Source of the DNA: Acidobacteriota bacterium
Lineage (GTDB): Bacteria; Acidobacteriota; Blastocatellia; Pyrinomonadales; Pyrinomonadaceae
Length of the DNA stretch: 7,433 bases
NCBI GenBank assembly: GCA_003222935.1
Contig: QHXL01000038.1
Coordinates: 3,257 to 10,689, forward strand
Direction of reading: 5' to 3'
Shown here: in pieces, positions 1 through 5,589 of the stretch
Numbering within the stretch: the stretch's first letter is position 1
Layout: every line of letters starts with the position of its first letter
Position numbers and translations under genes: made by a program
Notes under the pieces: generated by a model
The model's database searches: none
The model's input: the letters and a program-made list of their open reading frames with translations, nothing else
What the model was told of the DNA's origin: nothing

Positions 1-594
1 CCTTTGCGCGTAAACCACAGCGACGTCACACAACGAGGCGACCTTGAACGTCGCAAGCTTCGCGAGATGATCGAGTTTTGTTACACGAACCTTTGCTTCC
101 GGGCATACATACTCAACTACTTCGGCGATCGTCATCACTCGCGAACGTGTGGAACTTGTGGGAACTGCTCTCCAAGTGTCCCAGTGACAATCGAGGCAGC
201 TAACGAAGATTCTTTCGTGACGACCACGGAGATCTCGCCACGCGTGATTAGCGATAGCGAGCTACTCAAGGTACGAAAAATACTTGCCTGCGCCAAGAGA
301 ATGAAAGGTCGGTTTGGGAAGAGAATACTCGCGGCAACACTGCGGGGATCCGCTTCACGCAATGTCCTGAATGCAAAACTCGACGCGCTTTCGACTTATG
401 GTCTACTCAAAGACATGCTTCAAGATGAGATCGCCGCTTACATCGAAGCACTTGTCGCGGCTCGCTGCTTGGCTGTCAGCAAAGGTCAATATCCAACTGT
501 AGCAATCACCGACCTCGGCGACCGTGTAATGTTGGAAAAAGAAAAAGTCCTACTGAGCCTTCCGAAGATGCGGTCCATGTCCGACGAACTTTAG
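1..594 (+). CDS. recQ: RecQ-family ATP-dependent DNA helicase, C-terminal part (5' truncated)
   Basis: This is the tail of a RecQ-type 3'-5' DNA helicase, a cytoplasmic DNA repair and recombination enzyme. The frame is open to the window edge, so the ATPase motor lies upstream and the true start is not visible; the TTG at 4 is unlikely to be the start. Numbering from that TTG, residues 15-55 form the RecQ zinc-binding domain, with the four cysteine ligands at 31, 49, 52 and 55 (the last three in the pattern CxxCxxC) and the typical YFGD segment at 39-42. Residues about 84-190 match the RQC winged-helix domain, with KMRGRFGK-like (here KRMKGRFGK) and LSTYG signatures. The protein stops just after RQC, so no HRDC domain follows. 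It ends at TAG 592-594. The family call is firm; the exact RecQ subgroup is not. Confidence 0.93.
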   Translation, partial: PLRVNHSDVTQRGDLERRKLREMIEFCYTNLCFRAYILNYFGDRHHSRTCGTCGNCSPSVPVTIEAANEDSFVTTTEISPRVISDSELLKVRKILACAKRMKGRFGKRILAATLRGSASRNVLNAKLDALSTYGLLKDMLQDEIAAYIEALVAARCLAVSKGQYPTVAITDLGDRVMLEKEKVLLSLPKMRSMSDEL

Positions 595-617
595 GAAATT
601 CTGATTGAGCAAAGATT

Positions 618-705
618 TCGTTTGTGTTTGTTCGTGTGAGTTCGTGGATCGTTCTTTTTTCGGCGGAGGAACCATCCAAGAAATCACACGAATAAACACG
701 AACGA
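618..705. repeat. Imperfect palindrome with a 10-nt internal period
   Basis: Two 32-nt arms, 618-649 and 674-705, are inverted copies of each other with 28 of 32 positions matching, separated by a 24-nt loop. Each arm is itself built of a 10-nt-spaced word: TTTGTG at 621, TTCGTG at 631 and TTCGTG at 641 on the left, and CAAGAA at 677, CACGAA at 687 and CACGAA at 697 on the right. It lies 23 nt after the recQ stop, so it could act as a transcript-end or mRNA-stabilising hairpin, although the downstream arm is not followed by a T run. It resembles the dispersed intergenic palindromes (REP-like elements) of many bacteria. Copy number cannot be judged from this window. Confidence 0.8.
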
Positions 706-887
706 GACCCTAACACTTCGATCGGAGGTTCCTTGAGTTTGTCGATGGTTAAATATGCTTGGCTCTGGACAAACTTAAGCTTCGTCGGACATTTTTGTAA
801 TCGCAATACAAATGTCTTCAAACCTTCGAAACTCCTCAAGGTCCATTCTGCTCTAATTATTAGCACGTAGAAATACCAGAAACTTTT

Positions 888-893
888 AAGGAG
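888..893 (+). promoter_or_regulatory. Shine-Dalgarno of the DUF4282 gene
   Basis: AAGGAG lies 7 nt before the ATG at 901. It is the strongest ribosome binding site in the window and fixes that start codon. Confidence 0.8.
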
Positions 894-900
894 CATCCCG

Positions 901-1359
901 ATGTCTGGCTACTTTTCGTTTCAAAGGTTGATTACAACCTCGGTCGTAAAAGCGATCTACGCATTAGGCTTTCTGATTCTAACTGGCGGTGCAGTGACGC
1001 TAATTGTTTGGGCAGGACTGGGACTAAACGACGCAAACATTTCCCGAGAACTTGGCTGGCGTTATATCGCGATAGGAGCTGGCAGTCTTGTACTCGGCAA
1101 TCTTGCGTGGAGAATTGTTTGTGAGTTCTGGATGGTCCTCTTCAACATCAACGATCACCTGGCATTTATTGGCCAGGCCACAAGTCTCAATCGTGTGTCG
1201 AGAGTCAACGAGGTGCAGTTCGTTGAGCGAAGAGTAGCAACCAGGGACCGCCGAACTGCGAACAAGAAATCCGAGGTTGTCGCTACTCGAGAAATCTCAC
1301 TGCCGTCGCGGGATAAGGTTCACGCAGAACGATCCTCCGGTGTGTTGGGATTGTCGTGA
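901..1359 (+). CDS. DUF4282-type two-helix membrane protein
   Basis: This 152-residue protein matches what I know of the DUF4282 family, small inner-membrane proteins without an assigned function. The N-terminus shows the family pattern: a short FSFQRLIT segment (residues 5-12), a first hydrophobic helix at about 17-42, a second at about 53-80 running into WRIVCEFWMVLFNIN (70-84), which carries the conserved Arg/Cys/Glu and the Phe-x-Ile-Asn end of the family. From about residue 95 the chain becomes polar and basic, with several Arg/Lys pairs, and is probably cytoplasmic. The ATG start is supported by a well-spaced AAGGAG. The gene appears to stand alone between recQ and the convergent thiG. 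The stop TGA at 1357-1359 is only 8 bp from the thiG stop. The family call is by motif memory; function is unknown. Confidence 0.8.
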   Translation: MSGYFSFQRLITTSVVKAIYALGFLILTGGAVTLIVWAGLGLNDANISRELGWRYIAIGAGSLVLGNLAWRIVCEFWMVLFNINDHLAFIGQATSLNRVSRVNEVQFVERRVATRDRRTANKKSEVVATREISLPSRDKVHAERSSGVLGLS

Positions 1360-1367
1360 ACAGGAAA

Positions 1368-2165
1368 CTATTTGATGACGCCGGCAAGTGGACTTGAGGC
1401 ACTCGCGTATAAGCGTTTGGGCATTCGACCTGACATATATGCAAGGCGACCAGCCTTAATTGCTAGTTTCATAGCTTCCGCCATTTTTGCGGCGTCTTGC
1501 GCTTCAGCGATCGCCGTATTCATTAACACTGCATCGGCGCCAAGTTCCATTGCAATTGCAGCATCACTCGCGGTTCCGACACCGGCGTCAACGATGATCG
1601 TGGCGTCAGGTAATTGTTCGCGCATGATTCTCAGGTTCGCGGGATTCTGAACTCCCAATCCCGATCCGATCGGCGCAGCCAGAGGCATGATGGCAACACA
1701 TCCCGCATCCAGAAGTTTCTTTGCCATTATCAAATCGTCGTTGAAGTATGGCAGAACAACGAAACCCTCCTTGACCAAAATGCGTGCGGCCTCCAGTGTT
1801 TGCTCATTGTCGGGGAATAGCGTTGTTTGATCACCGATGACTTCAAGCTTGAGGAGATCTGTTTGTAATGCTTCGCGTGCGAGCCGGGCTGTACGCACTG
1901 CATCATCCGCGGAGTAACAGCCAGCGGTGTTTGGCAGAATCTTTAATTTTGGATCGAGGTAATCCAGAAACGATTCAGAACTCCGGTCTAAGGGTACCCG
2001 CCTCACCGCGACAGTCACCATCTCGGCACCCGACGCCTCATGTGCCCTCTGCATCTCCGCGTGACTGCGATACTTGCCCGTTCCAATGATCAATCGAGAG
2101 GTGAACGTTAGGTCCCCAATCTCAAAAACATCATCCGTTTCTTTTACAGTTAGTGCTGTCGACAT
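1368..2165 (-). CDS. thiG: Thiazole synthase ThiG
   Basis: ThiG makes the thiazole phosphate moiety of thiamine in the cytoplasm from 1-deoxy-D-xylulose 5-phosphate, dehydroglycine and sulfur delivered by ThiS thiocarboxylate. The 265-residue length is normal for this TIM-barrel enzyme. Visible hallmarks are IGTGKY (27-32), NTAGC (79-83), KLEVIGD (106-112), in which Lys106 sits at the position of the family's Schiff-base lysine, PYFNDD (139-144), [12 protein letters not shown] (160-171) and the phosphate-binding stretch [11 protein letters not shown] (192-202) followed by [12 protein letters not shown] (209-220). All expected elements are present, so the enzyme looks functional. It starts with ATG 35 nt after the thiS stop. 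GAGGTGG at 2178-2184 is the likely ribosome binding site, with a long 12-nt spacer. It ends at TAG (1368-1370), tail to tail with the DUF4282 gene. Confidence 0.98.
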   Translation of the reverse strand: MSTALTVKETDDVFEIGDLTFTSRLIIGTGKYRSHAEMQRAHEASGAEMVTVAVRRVPLDRSSESFLDYLDPKLKILPNTAGCYSADDAVRTARLAREALQTDLLKLEVIGDQTTLFPDNEQTLEAARILVKEGFVVLPYFNDDLIMAKKLLDAGCVAIMPLAAPIGSGLGVQNPANLRIMREQLPDATIIVDAGVGTASDAAIAMELGADAVLMNTAIAEAQDAAKMAEAMKLAIKAGRLAYMSGRMPKRLYASASSPLAGVIK

Positions 2166-2177
2166 TTGAAACTCGAT

Positions 2178-2184
2178 CCACCTC
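2178..2184 (-). promoter_or_regulatory. Shine-Dalgarno of thiG
   Basis: On the minus strand GAGGTGG precedes the thiG ATG by 12 nt. The match to the anti-Shine-Dalgarno is good; the spacer is longer than usual. Confidence 0.6.
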
Positions 2185-2200
2185 TTTCGAGAAAGCCTGC

Positions 2201-2449
2201 TTATCTTTGCTGTGACTCTACACTCATTTTCTTTTCGATGCGACCGAATGAACCGCCGCCAACAAAGTGAACGATCTCAACTCGATCGTCGTCCTTTAAC
2301 GGCGTACTCGCCCACTCGGCGCGACGCACTACGCTTCGATTAAGTTCAACTGCAATACGTTGGATGGGAAGATTGAGAATATTAAGAAGGTCGAGTAGAG
2401 AGAGTCCGTCGCCAAGCTCCTTGTCTTCGCCGTTAACGTAAACCTGCAA
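2201..2449 (-). CDS. thiS: Sulfur carrier protein ThiS with a C-terminal tail
   Basis: ThiS is a small ubiquitin-fold protein whose C-terminal glycine is adenylated by ThiF and converted to a thiocarboxylate that feeds sulfur to ThiG. Family features are clear: VNGE (5-8), LLDLLNIL (18-25), [10 protein letters not shown] (32-41), W46, and the end motif [12 protein letters not shown] (55-66). The oddity is that the frame does not stop at the glycines: 16 more residues (67-82, mostly polar and charged) follow before TAA. Normal ThiS ends at Gly-Gly or within a residue or so, so this form would need trimming or is non-canonical. The start is TTG at 2447-2449, supported by a TAAGGA ribosome binding site 8 nt upstream that overlaps the stop of the preceding gene, which implies translational coupling. 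thiG follows 35 nt later. Confidence 0.93.
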   Translation of the reverse strand: MQVYVNGEDKELGDGLSLLDLLNILNLPIQRIAVELNRSVVRRAEWASTPLKDDDRVEIVHFVGGGSFGRIEKKMSVESQQR

Positions 2450-2457
2450 ACCCTTTG

Positions 2458-2463
2458 TCCTTA
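2458..2463 (-). promoter_or_regulatory. Shine-Dalgarno of thiS overlapping the upstream stop codon
   Basis: On the minus strand TAAGGA holds both the TAA stop of the 370-residue gene and the AGGA ribosome binding site, 8 nt before the TTG of thiS. It decides the TTG start and suggests that thiS translation depends on ribosomes finishing the upstream gene. Confidence 0.75.
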
Positions 2464-3573
2464 TTTGACTGGATGAATGATTTTCCGAAGTTCAGCCGCC
2501 TGGTCCTTCGCTACGGCGCGAACAAGCACCGCTGCTCTTCCCGATGTGAAGACGGGCATTTCAGTAGCGACCGATGCTACACCGTCGCGATCGGTTTTAA
2601 GCGAGTAAATTAGCGGTCGAAACGCGGTGCCTAAAATCTTGATCGAGATGGCAGTATTTGCCAGAGGCTTTTCGTCATCGCCCTCTCGATTTACGACGAG
2701 TACTCGCAGCACTCGAGATTCACCCGCGTAAAACTCCGCCTCGTCTAATAAGATAATGTTGAGACCTTCAACGAGTGTCGACTCCTGAGGCAAACCCTGA
2801 CCTCTCGGATCGTGAACTGTGTAGGCTTTGTCATGTGGTGCCTCCTGTATCGGAACAACCTCGGGCGGTGGAGGCGGGGGCGGTTCGACTTTTTCCGGCG
2901 GTGACCACACCTGTGAAGGCACACTTGCAATCCCAATCTCAAAAACATCTTCGAAAGCTTCGTCCCTTACAACTTGAAACTCCTCGGCAGGTACCTTTTC
3001 TGCCTCAAGAATGAACTCGGACGTAATCTCGGCGGGTTCTTCCTGAGCGACTTGGACCTCTTGCGTCCTTGGCTCCTCGTCCTCGAGTTCGAATTCGCTG
3101 GTATCCCCAACTTCTGCTTCCTGAGAGACGTGCAATACACGTGTCGCCGAGTCCTCCTTGTCAAAAAGGAGTTCGGGGGCCTCAGCGACGACTTCAGCAT
3201 CGGACTCAGCAGTGCCAGGCGCCACCAGCATCTCTTCAACCAATTCTGGCGCAAGGTTACCAACCTCGACCGGCGCTTCTGCCTCTGGTACCTCAGGAGC
3301 GCGGCGGGTACTCATCTTTTTTAGATCGTTGATTCTGCCGGAATGTATCGCAGCACAAATTAGTTTGTGTTGACGCTTCAGACGTTCGGCGAGCGCTTCG
3401 TCGCTAAAACCTTCGGCGATTAGATCTTTGTAAGGAGCACGCTTACTCGCGAGAATTGTCCCGCCAGTGTAGACAAGCGAAAGGATTATCGGTGTATCGA
3501 GTCCCTTATCTTCGGTTTGAACATGATAGACAACTCCATCATGTTCTATATCGGTATTGAATCCGGTGATCAC
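2461..3573 (-). CDS. Uncharacterised protein: conserved N-terminal module, acidic repeat linker, C-terminal beta-sandwich-like domain
   Basis: I do not know the function of this 370-residue protein. Residues 1-87 form a compact module beginning [11 protein letters not shown], with HVQTEDKG (17-24), a [10 protein letters not shown] strand-turn (35-44), and [14 protein letters not shown] (68-81); I recall similar N-termini in Acidobacteriota and myxobacterial hypothetical proteins, not by search. Residues about 90-230 are rich in Glu, Pro, Ala and Val, look disordered, and contain degenerate tandem repeats of about 26 residues. Seven prolines follow at 231-237. Residues about 265-370 alternate hydrophobic and polar residues, with [12 protein letters not shown] (283-294), [12 protein letters not shown] (302-313) and TDRDGVASV (327-335), as in Ig-like or regulatory beta-sandwich domains. 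There is no signal peptide or membrane helix. The start is GTG at 3571-3573, directly preceded by an in-frame stop, so it cannot be longer; no good ribosome site is seen. It is the first gene of the unit that continues to thiS (11 nt) and thiG. Confidence 0.85.
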   Translation of the reverse strand: MITGFNTDIEHDGVVYHVQTEDKGLDTPIILSLVYTGGTILASKRAPYKDLIAEGFSDEALAERLKRQHKLICAAIHSGRINDLKKMSTRRAPEVPEAEAPVEVGNLAPELVEEMLVAPGTAESDAEVVAEAPELLFDKEDSATRVLHVSQEAEVGDTSEFELEDEEPRTQEVQVAQEEPAEITSEFILEAEKVPAEEFQVVRDEAFEDVFEIGIASVPSQVWSPPEKVEPPPPPPPEVVPIQEAPHDKAYTVHDPRGQGLPQESTLVEGLNIILLDEAEFYAGESRVLRVLVVNREGDDEKPLANTAISIKILGTAFRPLIYSLKTDRDGVASVATEMPVFTSGRAAVLVRAVAKDQAAELRKIIHPVK

Positions 3574-3713
3574 TTAATCTACAGGGTCTGCAAAGTGTCC
3601 TATCCAGCACTTAGAAAACTGACGGCGCGCGTGAGGACTTTCAACGGTAGCATAAGCATTTTTTGACGGTCAATCTGCAAATTTTTTCGCGCAAACCTCA
3701 GCCAGAACGTTGC

Positions 3714-3742
3714 TTGACACCCTTGATCACTTCGACTAGCAT
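3714..3742 (+). promoter_or_regulatory. Putative sigma70-like promoter of the nuo operon
   Basis: A perfect -35 hexamer TTGACA (3714-3719) is followed after exactly 17 bp by TAGCAT (3737-3742), a four-of-six match to TATAAT. Transcription would begin near 3749, leaving a leader of roughly 97 nt before nuoA. The spacing and the -35 are convincing; the -10 is ordinary. A better -10-like hexamer TACAAT at 3750-3755 lacks a correctly spaced -35. Confidence 0.45.
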
Positions 3743-3776
3743 CGGCTTGTACAATGATTCTCAATCTCGAAGGTGA

Positions 3777-3818
3777 GTGGCGCTCGCCACGAACGATTAG
3801 TATTGATCGAAATCGTTC
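3777..3818 (+). promoter_or_regulatory. Two adjacent stem-loops in the nuoA leader
   Basis: Hairpin one pairs GTGGC (3777-3781) with GCCAC (3786-3790) around a 4-nt loop. Hairpin two begins at the next base: GAACGATT (3791-3798) pairs perfectly with AATCGTTC (3811-3818) around a 12-nt loop. If transcription starts near 3749, both lie in the nuo 5' leader, 27 nt before the start codon. The second could instead be a DNA operator. No T run follows, so a simple terminator is unlikely. Confidence 0.45.
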
Positions 3819-3845
3819 TATGGCAGGTCAGGACTGTGTTTTGAG

Positions 3846-4313
3846 ATGACGTTTCGGCTTTCCGATTACCTGCCCATACTCCTGATGTTCATCGTCGCCG
3901 GTGGTTTTGCGGTCGGCAACATCCTCCTTTCACAATTCGTGGGCCAACGAAAATCTACTCGTACCAAACTCATGCCTTACGAGTGTGGAAAGGATCCGGT
4001 GGGTTCCGCCCGGGAACGTTTCTCCGTCAAGTTCTACCTCATCGCAATGATTTTCATCCTTTTCGACATTGAAGTAATTTTCCTGGTGCCCTGGGCTGTC
4101 GTAGCAAAGTCGATCGGTGCACAGGTAGGTCGAACGTTTGTCTATGTCGAGATGATGATCTTTATCGGACTACTGCTGGTAGGATACATCTACGTCGTTA
4201 AAAAAGGTGCATTTGATTGGAGTGAGCGCGCGCGCCACGAGGCCGAAGCTGAAGCCCGCGCCCTGGCGGATCTGGAAGCCCGTCAACTAGAGCGAAAGCG
4301 CCCCGCGGCGTAA
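3846..4313 (+). CDS. nuoA: NADH-quinone oxidoreductase subunit A
   Basis: NuoA is a three-helix membrane subunit of complex I, lying where the peripheral arm meets the membrane arm beside the quinone entry site. Helices are visible at about 8-32, 61-87 and 97-118. The conserved loop after helix 1 is present as YECGKDPVGSARERF (45-59), including the family Glu-Cys-Gly at 46-48, and helix 2 carries FDIE (73-76), whose Asp74 and Glu76 match the acidic pair known to matter in E. coli NuoA, then PWA (82-84). At 155 residues it is longer than many NuoA proteins because of a charged, Ala/Glu/Arg-rich tail from about 126, likely a cytoplasmic helix. The ATG at 3846 has only a weak, distant ribosome site (AGGA at 3830-3833). 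It opens the operon and is followed by nuoB after 12 nt. Confidence 0.97.
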   Translation: MTFRLSDYLPILLMFIVAGGFAVGNILLSQFVGQRKSTRTKLMPYECGKDPVGSARERFSVKFYLIAMIFILFDIEVIFLVPWAVVAKSIGAQVGRTFVYVEMMIFIGLLLVGYIYVVKKGAFDWSERARHEAEAEARALADLEARQLERKRPAA

Positions 4314-4316
4314 GGA
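4311..4316 (+). promoter_or_regulatory. Shine-Dalgarno of nuoB overlapping the nuoA stop
   Basis: TAAGGA combines the TAA stop of nuoA with an AGGA ribosome site 9 nt before the nuoB ATG, the same arrangement seen ahead of thiS. It suggests coupled translation of the two subunits. Confidence 0.7.
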
Positions 4317-4325
4317 AGTTTTCAA

Positions 4326-4955
4326 ATGGGACTCGAAAACATAATAGCCGAGGCTTTGCCGGAAGTTCTGACCACCCAGCTCGACTCCTTAATTAACTGG
4401 GCGCGAAAGTCTTCGCTGTGGCCGGCGACGTTTGGTCTCGCCTGCTGTGCTATCGAAATGATGAATGCGACATCAGCACGAAACGATCTCGCACGTTTTG
4501 GCTCAGAAGTGTTCCGCGCTAGCCCACGCCAGGCTGATGTAATGATAGTTTCGGGAAGAGTCTCAAGAAAAATGGCTCCCGTCCTACGTCGGATCTATGA
4601 TCAGATGCCGGAACCAAAGTGGGTTATCTCAATGGGAGCCTGCGCAACGTCAGGTGGCGTGTTTGATAATTACGCAATCGTTCAAGGTGTCGACAAGATC
4701 GTCCCGGTCGACGTTTATATCCCCGGTTGTCCGCCCCGCCCCGAAATGTTGATTCATGCGGTAATGATGCTTCAGGAAAAAGTGATGAAAGAGAGTGTTC
4801 GCGACCGGCGTGATATTCCGGAAGACGAAGCACGCCAGGCCGTCGTTCCCGGAACTTTGCCTGTAACGGACGGCTCAACAGCTCTCCAGAACACTTTGCC
4901 TGAATCACGTCCGTATACGATCGCATCCAGACACGAACGTCGTCGTTCTTCGTAG
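4326..4955 (+). CDS. nuoB: NADH-quinone oxidoreductase subunit B
   Basis: NuoB holds the terminal [4Fe-4S] cluster N2, which passes electrons to quinone at the junction of the peripheral and membrane arms. The four expected cysteine ligands are present: the tandem pair Cys40-Cys41 in [10 protein letters not shown], Cys106 in MGACATSGG, and Cys135 in PGCPPRPE. Other family segments are intact, including [19 protein letters not shown] (80-98) and [16 protein letters not shown] (119-134). The core ends near residue 160; the last 50 or so residues are polar, with a basic end, and are variable in the family. It starts at ATG 12 nt after nuoA with a TAAGGA site and ends at TAG 20 nt before nuoC. 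Nothing suggests inactivation. Confidence 0.98.
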   Translation: MGLENIIAEALPEVLTTQLDSLINWARKSSLWPATFGLACCAIEMMNATSARNDLARFGSEVFRASPRQADVMIVSGRVSRKMAPVLRRIYDQMPEPKWVISMGACATSGGVFDNYAIVQGVDKIVPVDVYIPGCPPRPEMLIHAVMMLQEKVMKESVRDRRDIPEDEARQAVVPGTLPVTDGSTALQNTLPESRPYTIASRHERRRSS

Positions 4956-4975
4956 AGAGTCGAGCATATTAGTCA

Positions 4976-5512
4976 ATGGAGTCAGGGCCGGAAAAGTCGG
5001 AAATTTCTGTAGACTCAACTCAACCTAAAGAGCAGACGCCGTCACCGCTCGTGGCGGCGTTCCAGCGTGAACATCCAGATTGGGTTAAGGAAATTATCTA
5101 CGCGCTAGGTGAAACGACTGTCGTCGTGCCGCGCGAGCACATACTTGAAGTCTGTTCATTTTTGAAAACCTGGCCGGAATCTCGTTTCGACTTTCTCGCT
5201 GATATCTGCGGAGCAGACCGCGGCGTCGAAGAAGAACCTCGTTTTGAAGTTAACTATCACCTGTTCTCGACAACGAAGTATCACCGTTGGCGTTTGAAGG
5301 TAGTCCTGAACGAGGAAGACACTCATGTGTCTAGCGTGACTGGTATTTGGCGTACAGCGAATTGGCACGAGCGGGAGACGTACGACCTGTTTGGTGTGAT
5401 CTTCGATGGTCACCCTGACTTGCGTCGAATTCTCTTGCCTGAAGATTGGCAAGGCTACTCGCTGCGCAAAGATTTCCCCCTGAGAGGTTACGAACCATAC
5501 AGTCTGAAGTAA
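4976..5512 (+). CDS. nuoC: NADH-quinone oxidoreductase subunit C
   Basis: NuoC (the 30 kDa subunit in mitochondria) is a cofactor-free structural subunit of the peripheral arm that packs against NuoD. The family signature is plain at about 131-158: HERETYDLFGVIFDGHPDLR followed by RILLPEDW, and then the RKDFPL end (163-168). The first 24 residues are rich in Ser, Thr, Pro and Glu and look unstructured; an alternative GTG at 5051 would remove them, but it has no better ribosome site. No strong Shine-Dalgarno is seen before the ATG at 4976, so it may depend on translation of nuoB, 20 nt upstream. Unlike in E. coli, it is not fused to nuoD: it ends in TAA at 5510-5512, and a palindromic repeat fills the 77-nt gap that follows. 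Confidence 0.97.
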   Translation: MESGPEKSEISVDSTQPKEQTPSPLVAAFQREHPDWVKEIIYALGETTVVVPREHILEVCSFLKTWPESRFDFLADICGADRGVEEEPRFEVNYHLFSTTKYHRWRLKVVLNEEDTHVSSVTGIWRTANWHERETYDLFGVIFDGHPDLRRILLPEDWQGYSLRKDFPLRGYEPYSLK

Positions 5513-5582
5513 TTTCAGATTTCAGATTGAAGACTGCAGATTTCCGCTTCTTTCAATCTGCAATCTGAAATCTAAAATCTGC
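5512..5582. repeat. Heptad-built palindrome between nuoC and nuoD
   Basis: Arms 5517-5542 and 5555-5580 are inverted copies with 22 of 26 positions matching, around a 12-nt loop. Both arms are runs of degenerate 7-nt words in exact register: ATTTCAG, ATTTCAG, ATTGAAG, ACTGCAG, ATTTCCG from 5512 to 5546, and AATCTGC, AATCTGA, AATCTAA, AATCTGC from 5555 to 5582. It fills nearly all of the nuoC-nuoD gap, touching the nuoC stop and ending 7 nt before the nuoD ATG. In mRNA it would form a hairpin just before the nuoD start and leaves no room for a normal Shine-Dalgarno. Transcription must pass through it for nuoD to be expressed from the upstream promoter. Confidence 0.85.
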
Positions 5583-5589
5583 AATAATC

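Larger units (their letters stand above)
595..900. other. Intergenic region between recQ and the DUF4282 gene
   Basis: No convincing gene is visible in these 306 bp. The first third holds a large imperfect palindrome (618-705), described separately. At 788-816 there is a smaller hairpin: GACAT and TTGTA pair with TACAA and ATGTC across a 7-nt loop, with two unpaired T residues on the left side. A further inverted 7-mer, CCTTGAG at 731-737 and CTCAAGG at 835-841, encloses that hairpin. The region ends in a clear Shine-Dalgarno for the next gene. I could not find a promoter good enough to annotate. Confidence 0.5.
3574..3845. other. Divergent intergenic region between the thi-linked unit and nuo
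   Basis: These 272 bp separate the divergent starts of the 370-residue gene (minus) and nuoA (plus), so promoters for both units should lie here. On the plus side there is a sigma70-like promoter at 3714-3742 and two neighbouring hairpins at 3777-3818. On the minus side I found only poor promoter matches: a TATGCT hexamer at 3654-3649 without a correctly spaced -35. A short palindrome TTGAC-G-GTCAA lies at 3663-3673. I see no TPP riboswitch signature in the minus-strand leader. Confidence 0.5.

Noticed and set aside
4..594. Complete small protein starting at the TTG at position 4
   Set aside because: The frame is open to the window edge and the residues are the internal zinc-binding and RQC parts of RecQ, so it is a truncated gene.
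618..705. Rho-independent terminator of recQ
   Set aside because: The arms are long and imperfect and no T run follows the downstream arm; the T-rich stretch lies in the loop. A repeat element explains it better.
684..896. Minus-strand open frame of 70 codons in the recQ-DUF4282 gap
   Set aside because: It overlaps the palindrome, has no recognisable domain, and lies in a non-coding gap; it looks like chance.
2163..2260. ThiS tail as the start of a ThiS-ThiG fusion broken by a frameshift
   Set aside because: The tail bears no likeness to the ThiG N-terminus, the thiG frame is different, and thiG has its own ATG and ribosome site.
2745..3332. Several open frames on both strands within the 370-residue gene
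   Set aside because: The low-complexity Glu/Pro coding of the real gene keeps other frames open; none has motifs or a ribosome site.
3574..3720. TPP riboswitch ahead of the thi-linked unit
   Set aside because: The minus strand contains GGCTGAGG, which at first suggests a THI element, but the rest of the conserved core, such as the ACCTGA segment, is absent and the spacing does not fit.
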